64,000 nt of DNA from Porogramme epimiltina (Eukaryota; Basidiomycota; Agaricomycetes; Polyporales; Polyporaceae): positions 1-64,000 of the forward strand of contig FTLJ01000248.1 of assembly GCA_900155495.1 (NCBI GenBank). The letters are read 5' to 3'. The notes below the pieces were generated by a model. It did no database searches, had not been told where the DNA came from, and saw nothing but the letters and a program-made list of their open reading frames with translations. The translations under genes were made by a program, and so were the position numbers. Position 1 is the first letter of the stretch; each line of letters begins with the position of its first letter. This document shows positions 21,913-33,649 of the stretch, one piece after another.

Positions 21913-24112
21913 ATGTCCACGCTCTCCAGAGTACCGCAGGAGGTCCTCGAGCAGATCGCTTTCTATGCCGCAGTCAACACCTTCCTCGGCCCGCCCCACG
22001 GCCTCACTTCCCTTCTCAGCGTCGACCGCCGCACACACGCCGCGCTCTCCATGTCCTCGAACCCCTACTTCTGGTCGCGCATATTCGCCTTCAAATTCGA
22101 CCTCGCCCCTGCCGTGCGCCGCCTCGCCGAGTGCGGCCGCACCGTCGGCCCGACGGAGATCTGCGAGGAGCTCAAGCTCCGCTGCTCCCTCCTCCGCACC
22201 GTCCGGAACCGCGCGGACGCGCTCGCGACGTCGTACGCCCTCAGCCCGACGCACCGCGACTCGCTCCGGTCCGTGCTCTGGATGGCGTACCTGATGATGC
22301 TCGAGAACGACGGCAAGAACGAGCGCCAGCTGCGGGAGTACGCCGGCTTCGACGGCTGGCTCAAGGACTTCCTCTTCGATCTGCACGGGGCGTCCCTCGC
22401 CGCCTGGTCGGTCAAGATGGACCTGTGGCCGCCCAACGACGAGAGGTCTGCGCTGGCGTTGTGGCTGTTTTGGTACATGCTCAAGCCTGGTGAGTGTCAC
22501 ACCGCTTTATACGATCGAATGGACTCAGGTCGGGCGTGCGGCGGGGGAGGCGGCGTTACGCTCGATGTCGATCCTGCGCACGCTGTGGCAAGGTTTACAC
22601 GTGGAGCACCTCGGTCCCGCTGCACGTCGCCTCGAACGCCCTCGTCGCTCCCTGTCCGACTGGTACGCAGCGGGCGGGTGCATCGCTCGTCGCCTTTTCA
22701 CGTGCGTCGACGAGCGACCCGCGATGGTCTTCCACCCAGTGTCGGGGCGCTCCAGGGGTGCCGGCATCACTTGTGTCTCCTATTTTCGATGTAGCGCTTG
22801 ACTCCCACATGGGCGCCACATTTGCTCACCTCCCGCATTGCAGAAGAGTACATGACCGAGGACGACACGGCGTTCCGGAGTGCATCCGGCATCCTGAAGC
22901 TGTTTGCGCTCGGCGCACATCAGGTTCGCACCTTCGTATGCCGATAGGGGCCTCCCTTTCTAACTTCCCCGCTTCAGTACGCGTTAAGCAGTCCCCCGTG
23001 GAACGAGTTTGCGCCGCCCAGCCGCACACGCGGCGCGTGCGCAATCAAGCATTTCGGTGTCCAACTGAAGATGGCGCCCCCAGCGCCAGCGCCTCCTGCA
23101 ATTCTCGCATACCTCACGCTTGCGAACAAGCTGTCCGTCTCGTGGGACGCGATCCACTACATGAAGCCGCCGTCCGCCACGCCGCCAAGCCTCGCCCCTG
23201 GCGCAACGAGCGACGAGTGGGAGGCGGAGTGGAATAGGGGCATCCACCTGGCGAACACGTCCAAGCCTCTCGGGACCGCCTTCTCGGGCGCATTCATACC
23301 TGGGAGCCTGGAGGGCGTGTGGGAAGGGCTCTTCACGGTGCGCGGCAACGCCGATCCTATCCCAAGCCCTCGGCCGGCACTAACCCCCTTCCTTTACCTA
23401 CAGTACACAGAGTTCACGGCGTACTCAGCGCTCCTCAGCGGGGCGCCCCCACCAGTCCTCCAACGGAGCCTCGTTGCGCACCACCCGCACCTCTGGAAGC
23501 TCCGCGAGCACCACCTGTACGCGCCCGTCGCCGAGGACACGGGCGACGTCGAGGTGCGCACGGACCGGTGCCAGGACGTGTGGCCGGTCGCGCCCGGGAA
23601 CCCGCTACGCGGGCACATCCCGAACGGGACGCAGGTCGGGGAGAGCTCCGAGGGCGTGCTCGTCAAGGAGCCGGGAAGGGCGGAGCCGGTGCTGTACAGG
23701 AGCTGGGCGAGCGTGAAGGACGACCCGGAGCCGCGCGGGAAGCTCTTGGACGTGTTCATCACGGGCGAGGTGCGTTCTGCTCCTATCTTGTTGGATAGAA
23801 CCCATGCTCATGTTGTGCGTGTTGCAGGGTCACTCGGCGTGGGGTCAGTTCAACCTTATTGGCCGTATCAGGCCGTGTGACGGGTTCATTAGCTTGTCGA
23901 AAGAATATGTGAGCTACCCTTCAAGCTGCCTCGCATTGTGCTGTGGATGGCTGACGGGCCCCTAGGTGGACGGCGACCGGGGTCACTGGCTCTACCGTGG
24001 CTACATGGTTGGAAACGCAGAGGGCAACCTCTCCGGGCGCTGGCGGGACACGCTCAGTCCGACCGACGTCCTCGGATACGAGGGCTGCTTCGTGATGAGC
24101 CGGCGTAGGTGA
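21913..24112 (+). CDS. F-box protein (basidiomycete type)
   Basis: Probable SCF ubiquitin-ligase substrate receptor. Exons 21913-22489, 22844-22923, 22978-23337, 23404-23769, 23828-23908 and 23966-24112 give 536 residues, all phases consistent. Residues 4-45 form an F-box (LSRVPQEVLEQIAFYAAV, then LLSVDRRTHAALS and PYFWSRIF). A helical middle (LALWLFWYMLKP joined to EEYMTEDDTAFRSASGILKL) leads to a beta-rich C-terminal domain with WGQFNLIGRIRPCDGFISL, GDRGHWLYRGYMVGN and GRWRDTLS, a layout I recognise from other agaricomycete F-box proteins. Intron 1 is 354 bases, longer than usual; open frames inside it do not resemble the family, and the direct join restores the expected sequence. Target unknown. 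Confidence 0.85.
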
Positions 24113-24595
24113 TGTACGTCGCAAAATGCGTTTATCCCTGGATGGCTGGCTCGGGACGAGCCCCCTGCGTTCGTTATTTATTCGCCTGCTGATTTGGAGG
24201 TTGTATTTCTATCTGTACATATGATAGACTGTGTAGCATAGATTCCGGACTTTATGTGTACGTACCAATGACGTTAAGTACTAATTTATGGACGCCCTTT
24301 CTTGGAGCTAGGGCGCCGCGGACCTCTCATGGCCGCGTCGGTGAAGTTCATAACTTCAACAAAGCGCGCGTGCAGCGTGCAGCAGGTATAATGAACGCAA
24401 TAGTGATGGTCATTAAGGTCGTGTACATGACGTGATATATAGCACCCCCAGAGAAAGACTGTAGGCCACCAGAACCTAACAGCGACAGACAGCAGTTAAC
24501 CAAGAGCGACTAAAAACTACAGTAAATAAATAGAGCAATAGTGTCCCTACGCCTCCCGCATCTGCCTCCCGCATCCGTCCTCCGAGCATCCGTGG
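24113..24595. other. intergenic, convergent 3' ends
   Basis: AT-rich interval between an F-box gene (plus) and a membrane-protein gene (minus). Likely holds both 3' untranslated regions; nothing else seen. Confidence 0.6.
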
Positions 24596-25879
24596 TCATG
24601 GCGAGTAAGGTGGGGGTATCGATGTCGCCGCGCTGAGATGTGTGCCCTCGCCTAGGCGGGGAGTATGGTCCGCGTTCATAACGGATAGAGACGGCCCCGC
24701 GGCGTACTGTCCCGAGTACGCAGTCGGGTTTATGCGCGCCTCCGAGGCCTTTCCCGCACCGTATGCGGACCCCGATCCCGAATCCGTATACCGCGAGGCA
24801 GAGGCGACGTCTACGTCGGGGGCGGGCGCAGCGGAGTAGGAGCTGGGGGTATGTTGCGAGTGCGGGGCCGAGTAGTTCGAGTACGTCGCGGGCGGCACAT
24901 CCTCAGACTGGAGCGTGAATGGTACGACGTAGTCCGCTGGGCCATCTGCGGGATGCGAAAGGGCAGAGACATCAAGTCAGTGGGGGATACGCATAGGCCC
25001 AGCGTGGTAGGGCAGATGCGGGGGAGGAGGAAGCGGGACGCACCGTACTGTCCGGTCTTCGCGTAGGCGTACGACGAGGAGCCATAACTCTGGTTCCGCC
25101 TCAGCAGCCACCAGACCGCCGCCGCGATCGCCGCGACAAGCGCGAGCCCGCCCACTACGCCGCCCACGATCGCGCCCGTGGGCGGCGGCGTGCTCCCCGC
25201 CGCGCTCACAGTGTTCGGAGCGCCCGTATTGGATGTGTCCGGCACGCTTGACGTGATCGACGCTGACGTCGAGGTGAAGGACGAGGTCACCGAGGTCGTG
25301 CTGTGCCCGGCGGCGGACGTCGCGGGCGCGCTCGCGTTGGAGACGACGAGGTAGTCGAAGAGGTACGGGCCGTCGGCGGTCGCGGTCGTGACGTTCACGG
25401 TGAGGACGTGCGCGCCGGGCTCGAGCCACTCGGACTCGTAGAAGGTGACGCCGATGAGGGCGCGCGTCGAGTTCGGGACGGTCGAGATGTTCTGCGAGCG
25501 GCCGTCGACGGCGTACTGTGCCACCGGGAGGGGGCCCGTGATGTAGGGGATGACCGCGCCGACGACGGTGATGCGCGTGCCTGCGGGATCGGCGAGGACA
25601 TCGCGGGGTGGGTGTGTGCGCGTGGGTGAGGAACGCTGAGCTGCGCGTGCCGGATGGGGAAGACGCACCGTTGAACGGGGCGGAGAAGCTCCATTTGGGG
25701 GACGTTATGTCCGCGAGGTTCTGCTTGTACGCGGACTTCTGGATGGCCTGGACGGCATCGTACGCCGGGGTGGAGATGACGTCGGAGACGTTGACATACT
25801 GGGGATTTATGGCAAACGCGACCGGGCTGTCGGTGTTGTCGATGATCGTCGTGGTCGAGTTCGCGACCGGGTCAGCCAT
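24596..25879 (-). CDS. single-pass membrane protein with Ser/Thr-rich ectodomain linker
   Basis: Exons on the minus strand 25879-25669, 25580-25044 and 24945-24596 encode 365 residues. The N-terminal part is beta-rich (TRITVVGAVIPYITGPLPV, then WLEPGAHVLTVNVTTATADG and YLFDYLVVSNAS). It is followed by a Ser/Thr-rich stalk, a Gly/Ala/Val membrane helix (GAIVGGVVGGLALVAAIAAA) with an Arg-Arg stop-transfer signal, and a Ser/Tyr/Pro-rich tail. This ectodomain, stalk, helix and tail architecture is frequent in agaricomycetes, where function is unknown. No signal peptide is visible at the chosen ATG, and an in-frame stop lies just upstream, so a short 5' exon with the signal peptide may be missing from the model. 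Confidence 0.75.
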
Positions 25880-26799
25880 AGAGCACGGGAGTCAGGGCGG
25901 AGAAGGGGGTGCAGGCCACGGCGGGCACTACGCAGCAAGAAGAACGGCGAGCAGGAGAAAGAGAGGACGACGGGCGATGTCACTCGCCCATCGAGCGTGG
26001 ACTGCAAGGCGCGGTGTGCGCCGGCGCACTGATCACACCGCCCGGCGCCCATGCCGCCTCGCGGCCTGTCTCGCCAACACCCGCCAAGGAGTGAGGCAGA
26101 AGAACTTGTTCCTGGCGCGCTTCGACACAGCCCTCGCCGACTCGGATGTCCGCCGCACCATAAGTGATCATCGACATCGCTCACTTCCTTTCTTCTAGGC
26201 ATGTGGTGCGCCTGCCGACAAGCTCTCTACGATGTCCCCTCAACCTTGCAACGAGGTGGATAGCAATATGTCTAGGCGCGCACAGACTCCATACTCCAAG
26301 CTTTGGTACAGAAACGTATGGTAAGCACGTTCAATTGAATCGTGTGCGGGGGAGTCCAGAGATATGCGGATTAGGGAGACACGCGAGCAAGAGAGAGTGC
26401 TTAAGCCGCGATTCTAGAAGGCGGTTCGGCGAATCTAACTATGAATTGTCACCAGACCCCGGAGTTCGTTCCGCGTGCTCTCTTAAACACAACTGGGCAT
26501 GCTCACACAGTCAACTCTCATGCCAAGTGCACGCCTCCACGCCATCCTCATAGACAGCCCTACGCCCCGCGAAATCAAGGAGGGGTTTGAACGAACATTT
26601 TTGCTAACGGCAGTACCAACACCGCACGCTGCACCAATTCATGACGGAGAGCATGGCATACATGCCTCATCCACATACAGCGTGGCTTTGAGGCAGTGAT
26701 CCTTGGGTCTACGGTCTCTGAGGAATCCTAGGACACTGGCCTCCAACTAGCCTCCCTCTCTGACAGCTGTCCCTCGCCGTGACCAACCTTCTGCAGTAA
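25880..26799. other. intergenic
   Basis: Holds the promoter of the membrane-protein gene on the minus strand and unassigned sequence. A Leu-rich hydrophobic segment can be read on the minus strand near 25930-25980 but cannot be joined in phase to the gene. Confidence 0.5.
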
Positions 26800-26895
26800 C
26801 ACACCCTCGAAACTCACCCGTGCCTGACACAACACACATCATGCCTCTTCTCATCTTTCCTCGGCCTGAACAGCGTCGAGCGCGACACTCTTAAC

Positions 26896-27264
26896 GGCCT
26901 GCCCGCATCCGGGAATTCTGTTGGGGTCAAAGCCAAACGCTCCTTCAAGATATCTGCCCTCGTCCCTCCAGGGGGCGTCCTCCGCCCTTTCAGAAAAACC
27001 GAGGGCAACTCTCTTAGTAATGGTCCACCCGCATCCGAAAACCCGATCAGGGTCAAATCCAATCGCACCTTCAAGATATCTGCCCTCGTCCCTAAGCGAG
27101 GCGTGTTCCGCCCTTTTCAAAATACCGAGCGCAACAATCCTCCTAACAGCCCATCCACATGCGGGGATCCAGTAGGGATCGAATCCGAACGCAATTCCGA
27201 GATATCTACCCCCGTCCCTACGCCGGGCGTGCTCCGCCCCTTCAAGAAAAACAAGCCCAAACGC
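26896..27264 (+). repeat. three tandem 126-bp repeats upstream of helix-bundle gene B
   Basis: Units 26896-27021, 27022-27147 and 27148-27264 (the last shortened). In the frame of gene B each unit reads as about 42 residues with a shared core, for example FKISALVPPGGVLRPF, FKISALVPKRGVFRPF and SEISTPVPTPGVLRPF. The unit length is a multiple of three and the frame stays open throughout, which suggests the repeats are or were translated. A weaker partial copy may precede them from about 26850. Confidence 0.8.
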
Positions 27265-28042
27265 GTACTCCCTGGCCTTGGTGCAGTGAAGACGTCCTTG
27301 GAGATCCTTAGCACGCTCGCGTCAACCCTTCCGGGCCCGGTGCAGACCGTAGCGGACACGGGACTGATGATCGTGAAGCTTGCCGAGGTGCGTATCTTTC
27401 CGTGGGGCTACCCCGTTGATCACGCCAATACTCACTGTGCTCAACAGAGCGTGAAGACTAACAGGGAGAAGGCAGTAGAGCTTTTCGACACGACGAAGGA
27501 GATCTTGGACATTATTGTTACAAGTGTGATGAGGCTTCCTGAGGATGCAAAGGACGACCAATTTGTCGGTGCGGTAGAGGGCCTTCATCGGTACGTAGGA
27601 TCGCCCAGTTTTCATCTCTACGATGTCACTGACAACCCGTGTCGCCAAGATGTCTGTTACATATCTGCGAGGAGATGTGCTGTTTGACACGTACGAGAGT
27701 CATCCGCGGCTTGATCAGAAAGAACGACCATGTCAAAGTCATCGAACGTAGCCGTCAAGCTCTTGGTACTGCGATTGCCGTCTTTCAGGTGTGTAAAACG
27801 GCGACATTTCTGGTTGCAATGGGTCCCTGACGTTCCTGGACTACTCAAAGATGAAGGAGAGCATTTGCAAGCGCGGTTTCGACTCCGAGAATCACACCAA
27901 GGTCATGGCCAAGCTCCAAACCATTGATTCACGCAATCCTGCGTCGTCTCACTCGAAGGATCGAGTGGTAGTGCAAATAGCGCCGCTGATAGTGACAGTA
28001 CGAGCTAAGGTGAGGATTCCGAGTATACCTCAGATACTATAG
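27103..28042 (+). CDS. MLKL/HeLo-like four-helix-bundle protein (copy B)
   Basis: Paralog of gene A on the opposite strand. Exons 27103-27387, 27448-27590, 27650-27788 and 27851-28042 encode about 252 residues. The bundle reads LPGLGAVKTSLEILSTL, LPGPVQTVADTGLMIVKLAE, KTNREKAVELFDTTKEIL, LPEDAKDDQFVGAVEGLHR and ICEEMCCLTRTRVIRGL. Exons 2 and 3 are 143 and 139 bases, exactly as in copy A. The C-terminal exon begins MKESICKRGFDSEN versus MKERMSKRALDAQN in A and ends near KVRIPSI in both. The start is uncertain: the frame stays open upstream to 26800 through three tandem repeats without another ATG, so either translation starts at 27103 inside the second repeat or a 5' exon is missing. No effector domain follows. 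Family assignment by pattern only. Confidence 0.62.
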
Positions 28043-29099
28043 GCGTCAGATAAAGATCCTTATCTACACCGCACCTGATCAACACGTGTAGACGTCTCAA
28101 GGGCGCATTTTTTTTTTAGCTTTACCAACAATCTGTCAATATTTGTAGGGAGAAATTGGGAATGCCTCAGAGCGCTCCCCGAAGTGTCACTACATAAAAG
28201 GCATACATATACATAGAAGGCATGAGTCAGCCGTCGATCCTCCCTCTATCCCGCACGCTTACTCAGCCGTCCAGGTATGGGGGGCCAAGGCCCGAGGCTT
28301 GGCGCCTTTCCTCGGTCTTTATCTTACACCACGACTATCTTGGACCATGTGTAATTCCCCCAGAGACCTGTGCCCACCGACTTGCATACCCGCTGCAGCC
28401 TTTCAACCTCCGCATTCCTCAGGGATAGCCACGGACTAGTGCTCCCTAAATTACTTGGCCTACTCTTTTATCCCTTCGTTCGCTTCCTATAATACAGCAC
28501 TCTTGTGAGTGGGTGGCGATGCCTAAACCCAGACGTTTCTTTGACTATGACCGACTGAGTAATTATAAGTGCACATCATGGCTCATCAGCATTGGTGTTG
28601 TATGAAGCAGGACGTGGGCCTAGGAGTACTCATTCGATCCTTAATTTATCAATGCGTTTGAGATCTTGAGTTTGCAATGGCAATGGTAAACACAACCAAT
28701 CAGGGGTCTAAACTCCAAGACTAATGTATAGTAGTTACGTTACGGGCCACATGAAGTAATACTGGTATGACACAGGGAAATGACTGCACATTCGCTTTAC
28801 GACGCCCAGCAGCAGGGAAGACAAATATTAGGATACTTCTGTTCATTGCCTTCTAACCGGACAATGCAAGCCGCAGAGAGCGTTGCTAGCCCGTGTGGAC
28901 GGTGGACGAGGACTGGAGTCGGACTTCATTTCTGACGGAAAGTCCGTCCAAAGTCGATTGGACTCGTAGCTTTGTTTTAGCGTCGCACAGTGCGTTCGTG
29001 TGATAATAAATGATGCGTATTACAAGGAATAGTACCAGATATATAGTTGTTAAAGTGAAGAAGGGAGCTTCGTTAGGAGGTAGTTCCGCACTCCATATC
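28043..29099. other. intergenic, convergent 3' ends
   Basis: AT-rich, with a run of T at about 28108-28117. No coding exon recognised. Lies between helix-bundle gene B (plus) and the P450 gene (minus). Confidence 0.6.
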
Positions 29100-31224
29100 T
29101 CACAGTGCACCATCCAACAGGGCGGCGTGCGCTTCTGTGCGGAAATGAACTTCACATCGGAAGGGCTTGGGCTCGCTACGGACAACGCAGCACGGGTTGA
29201 GTATGTCAACGGACAGCATGTCAGCAAAACACCACTCACAGAACAAACCCTGTCGTGAAGTCCTCCTTCACGTCCACCGGGCGGCCAGCGCCGTCCTTCG
29301 CGGGCGCAAAGTCGAGGCACACGAGCACGCACGCGGCGCTGATCCACATCGCGTCGAGCGCCATGTGCCGCCCGGGGCAGACGCGCCGCCCGAACCCGAA
29401 GATGACGTCGAGCGGGTCAAGTCCCGCCCGGCTGAGTGTGCCGTCCGCGGACAGGAAGCGGTCGGGGTTGAACGCGTGCGGGTCCGGGTAGGCTTTGGGG
29501 TCGTGGAGGATCGACCTGGCGAGGTGTGACATGAGGTTTCTGTGCACGATAGGGAGTGCGACACGGAGGTGGGCATGCGACTTACCATATGTTCACGAGG
29601 ATGAGCGAGTCCTTCTCGAGAACGTGGCCGTTGTAGACGTCGTCAGTGCGCAGTTTGTGGGGGAGATCTGCAGCAAGGGTAAGTGCCCGAGTTCCGATAT
29701 GTCAGATTCGGGTACGGACCTAGCGGCACAATTGGATACTGTCGGAACAATTCCATAATGAGGGCGTCGATATATGGCACCGTGCCGATGTCGTCGAACG
29801 TTGGCAGCTTGCCTGTCCCGATGACCTCTTCGAGCTCGTGACGTGCGCGCTCTTTGATGTCCGGACGGAGCAGCAGCATGAGGATGAGGGAGTGCATGCC
29901 TGCCGCGACCTTCAGGTTACAGAATCAGCTTCGATTAGGCCGTCAAGATGGCGCGATTCTTACAGTCTCTGAGCCAGCTGAGGGATGTCATGAGCGTCTT
30001 CATGGCAATCTCGATGCGAACAGGGGGACGCACCCATATACATAGTCGCCGTCGTCATCCGGGCGTGGCGATCGGTTTGCGCGTCAGTGCCGAATTCGTC
30101 CATGAGTGACCTAGCCATGCACTCGTCGACTTTTCCTGCATTCTGTCACGGCGAGGACCAATATACGTGTCAAACAAGAGGACATAGCTCGAGCGGACTA
30201 GGCACCCACCAAACGCTTCAGGAAGTCGTCATACGCGACGTGTAGCTGCTTTTCCGCGGCCCTGTGCCATACCTCCGCATCGCGCTTGAAATTCGCGCCC
30301 GGGAACCATGTAGGAACACGCCGCACTGTCGCGTTTCAGTTCAGCAAGGATAAACGCAAGTTAGAGCAGAGGCTAGCGCTTACGGAACGGAAGCATGTCG
30401 ACGAGATAAGTACCGCTCGCGGCGCGGCCGACGCACTCCTGAGCAGCTTCTGCGAGCTCAATGAACGGATCGTGCTCGGGCTGGACTTTGAGGTCGTACG
30501 TAATCTCCATGATATTAGCACCGACCATGCTTCGGGCGATCCGAGTGGTCAGCGTTTAATTCTCGGGCGCGACGGTGTGCTATTTGGAATACTTACTGCT
30601 TCAGATGAGCGTGGAGGCGGGCGCCCTGTTCGCCTGCTAGACGGCGGACGAGGTTGTACGCGTGCTTGATGAGCACGGGGCGGTACTTCTTGAACGTCGT
30701 AGCGTGGAACTCCTGGTGCGTCATCTTCCTGCACACACGCCAGTCGTCGTTGTAGTCCATAGAACCAAAGTTCCAGCCGAAGCCCGCACTGTATTCGAGA
30801 GAGCTTCGTGAGTAGCTGTGTGTGATAGGAGAGCGCAGCAGACTGACAGTTCGTTCAACATGAGCATGCGTGGCCTATCCGAGTATATGGAAGAGCGCTT
30901 GTCTAGGAGCTCTGTCGCTGCCTGCAATGAGCTGATAACGATAATGTTGGTGCCAAAGACGTTCAAGCGTAGAACGTCGGTATCTGGAAAGGTGCTCAGC
31001 TTTAATCAAAGAGCTAAAGGTTGACAGCACGTACTATATTCACGACAGAGACGATCATATACCAACCATCCACGCTCCCCCGGAGAGGGTAGGTCGCGCA
31101 AATTACCCACAAGCGGCAATCCGGGTGGGCCAGGCGGGCTGTGCTTTTGTGGTCTGGAAAAGTAGTAGTATATAATGATGAGGGGGACGAATAGAAATGT
31201 TGCTAGGAGGATTGGGTGAGCCAT
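29100..31224 (-). CDS. cytochrome P450 monooxygenase
   Basis: Membrane-anchored heme-thiolate monooxygenase of the endoplasmic reticulum. Eleven exons on the minus strand: 31224-31035, 30983-30848, 30788-30597, 30529-30384, 30325-30215, 30135-30034, 29977-29964, 29909-29720, 29667-29586, 29515-29240, 29175-29100; 504 residues, every phase consistent. Landmarks in order: N-terminal anchor and Pro hinge (HSPPGPPGLPLVGNL), I-helix AGSETV, K-helix ELFR of the ExxR motif, NPDRF (PERF region), and the heme loop FGFGRRVCPGRH with Cys434. Exon 7 is only 14 bases and encodes the centre of the I-helix motif. The donor at 30214-30213 reads GTTTGG, a weak site, but it is the only one found that keeps the frame. 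CYP family and substrate unknown. Confidence 0.9.
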
Positions 31225-32470
31225 GGTGGGCTGAAGAAGTTCCGAGCAGGTTGATTTCATTAGAGTCGGACGCTCGAAACCCCTTTATACCAGCCACCAC
31301 CCTAGCGCAGATCGCACAATCACCTCCGTGCCCCCGGACCCGTGTTTGACATGTCCTTACGTCAGTCGAGAAGAGATACCTGCAAACTGTGCCGTTGGGC
31401 GTCGGCGCGCCAAGCCGGGGCGATCGGGCTTGGGCAAGGCTTAAAACGCTCATCGCAAACCCCTAGGAGTACTCAGCACTAATTTTGATATAGCACCGCA
31501 AGTGAAAAGGGCCGGGTGCACAGACCCGCGGAACCCATGACATAGAGTGATGGCGCCCTGCACCGCACCTAGACATGCGGGATCCGCAAGCAAACGGAGA
31601 CATCCGGCGCTCAGTCTAAACCCAAGGGAAGGCACGATCTCCATCTCTCACTCCCGGTACGAGCTGGCATGAACGGCGATGATGAGAATGAGACGCTATT
31701 CGCTATGTCACGACTTACGATAGCATCCACGCCCCATTCGCACTGGTTGTTCCCCGCCGTCGCTAGCTTGAATCTACGGAATACGTTCGGGTGCCTGCCG
31801 ATGGACAGAATGGCGGGTGTGGCAGGTTCCAGAGGCTACAAAAGCTCTAAGGGCTTGTTGTCGTGTGTACGATACAACCGACTAGCCTGATAGTGCCCAT
31901 ATTTATTGGGTTCAGGCTTTGGGGGAGTGCGTAGTCAGCCTCATAGAACGAACACCGAGTACATGCCTTCGGTCAATTCTGATGTTCATTGGTCACTATT
32001 CCATGACATGCTTCATTCACTCGACTCTGGCGAAGCCAGGCAGCCGATGGTGGGAGTACGAAGGTCAGTCGAACCCTTGCCAGAGGCAGGAAACGCCGGC
32101 CGCCACAAGCGCGTCGATGACATCCGATGACGCGCTGCGATCGGCAATTCCCCTCCTCCTCGGGTCGCATACTCGACCCCACATATCCCGCCCTGGACGC
32201 TCTCTACTCCCAGCCTTCCTGTGCTACTGCCTTCCTCGTCGCCTTTGCCGCCCTCTTCCTTGTTTTTGGGACATCAGCCCTCTCAGAGCCTCTGCAGCAC
32301 CCAATCACATTCCTGCAGCGCATGGTGAGGGCTTCCCAAATATCCACTGCATCCGATCCGCTATTGATGCTATCTCCCTCGCCGGCCGCTCGCCACATTG
32401 TGCCCCCGGCTTCCCCGTTAACGCGCTCTTCACGCAGTCGGCACGAGCGAGAGCCCAAGCGGACAAAACC
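31225..32470. other. intergenic, divergent P450 / DCN1 promoters
   Basis: About 1.2 kb with overlapping short frames. One frame near 32200 contains a hydrophobic stretch but has no recognisable domain. Taken as the promoters and leaders of the P450 (minus) and DCN1 (plus) genes. Confidence 0.5.
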
Positions 32471-33649
32471 ATGGACTCGCTGATCGCCCAGTTCACATCG
32501 GTCACCGGAGCGTCGTAAGTCTCGTGAGCACCATAATACCCTAGGACCGATGCGATAACGTCTCTGCACGCTGTAGGGCGAAGGATGCGCGGAGGTATCT
32601 CACCAAGTACAAACGCCTCGATCTATCCCTGGACGCGTACTACAACTCTCCCACCACAGCAAAGGCGACGGCGTCCACGAGCAAGCTCAACGCTCTCTTC
32701 GACGAATACAAGGGTTAGCTATCCTCTGTCTATACTGCTAATTCAAGGATCTCTGACGGCCGTCTGGATTGTCTTTGCATCAATGCTACTGTGCGTGTGT
32801 CATGCATCCCTAGACTCGGACGGTGACGACATCACGGTCGATGGCACGATCAGACTCTGCGAGGACCTCAACGTGAACCCGGAGGATGTTGTTTTGCTCG
32901 CAGTTGCGTACGAGCTCAAGTCACCCTCAATGGGCCAATGGTCTCGGAAAGGCTGGACAGATGGGTGGAAGGCACTAGGGTGAGTCCGCGGCTCTCAGGT
33001 CCCACTCCCTGCCATTCTCACACACTGTATGTGTCTTCGTTAGCGTCGACACAATTGACGGCATGAAGACGACGCTGAGCACGCTCCGGCAGCAGCTCGC
33101 GACGGACACCGACTACTTCCGGCACGTGTACAACTACACGTTCGAGTTCTCGCGCCCACCAGGGCAGCGCTCGCTCGCGCTCGACATGGCGCAGGGCTTC
33201 TGGCAGCTCCTCATCCCGCACGGGCTGGCAGGCGGCGCACTGTCGCACATCCCATCGAGCGGGCAGCAGGATGACGATGGGGACGAGGTCATGGACGTGA
33301 GCGCGGGGGGCGAGGAGGGCTGGAAAGAGATGCACACGCAGTGGTGGTTCGAGTTCCTGGAGCAGAGCGGGGCCAAGGGTGTCTCGAAAGACGTGTGGCA
33401 GATGGTGAGTGTCGAAGCCCTTTCTTATGGCTGCGCTTGGGGGTTCCGTTTGAGATGCTGAACATCCTCTCTGTCTAGTTCTTGGAGTTCGTGCGGACTA
33501 TCGATGCAAAATTCAAGAAGTACGACGAGGAAGGTGCGCTGTGCTGGCTCTCTTATTTCCACCGCACGCGCTGACCAACCTTAGCCGCCTGGCCGTCTAC
33601 AATTGACGATTTCGTCGAGTACGCCAAGGGTCGTGTCGCTGAGGCGTAG
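32471..33649 (+). CDS. DCN1: DCN1, defective in cullin neddylation protein
   Basis: Scaffold-type E3 that promotes transfer of Nedd8/Rub1 from Ubc12 to cullins. Exons 32471-32514, 32577-32713, 32814-32979, 33044-33404, 33479-33533 and 33585-33649 encode 275 residues, typical for the family. The N-terminus (MDSLIAQFTSVTGASAKDAR) is UBA-like. The PONY domain follows: DSDGDDITVDGTIRLCEDL, VVLLAVAYELKS, FTREGWTDGW-like GWTDGWKALG, then RSLALDMAQGFWQLL, WWFEFLEQS and the C-terminal WPSTIDDFVEYAKGR. An acidic insert (QQDDDGDEVMDVSAGGEE) interrupts the domain. The F-box gene at 21.9 kb belongs to the same broad pathway (SCF ligases), but the two are not clustered. Confidence 0.93.

Noticed and set aside
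22490..22843. Open frames inside intron 1 of the F-box gene as an extra exon
   Set aside because: None continues the family sequence, whereas direct joining of 22489 to 22844 restores LKP-EEYMTED in phase.
29515..29585. Using the AG at the HRNLMSHLAR segment as exon start in the P450
   Set aside because: Joining there creates a stop codon across the junction; the AG just before 29515 gives NIW-SILHDPKAYPDP, the expected family sequence.
32127..32483. Frame with a hydrophobic segment just upstream of DCN1
   Set aside because: It overlaps the DCN1 start region, has no recognisable family and fits a leader sequence better.
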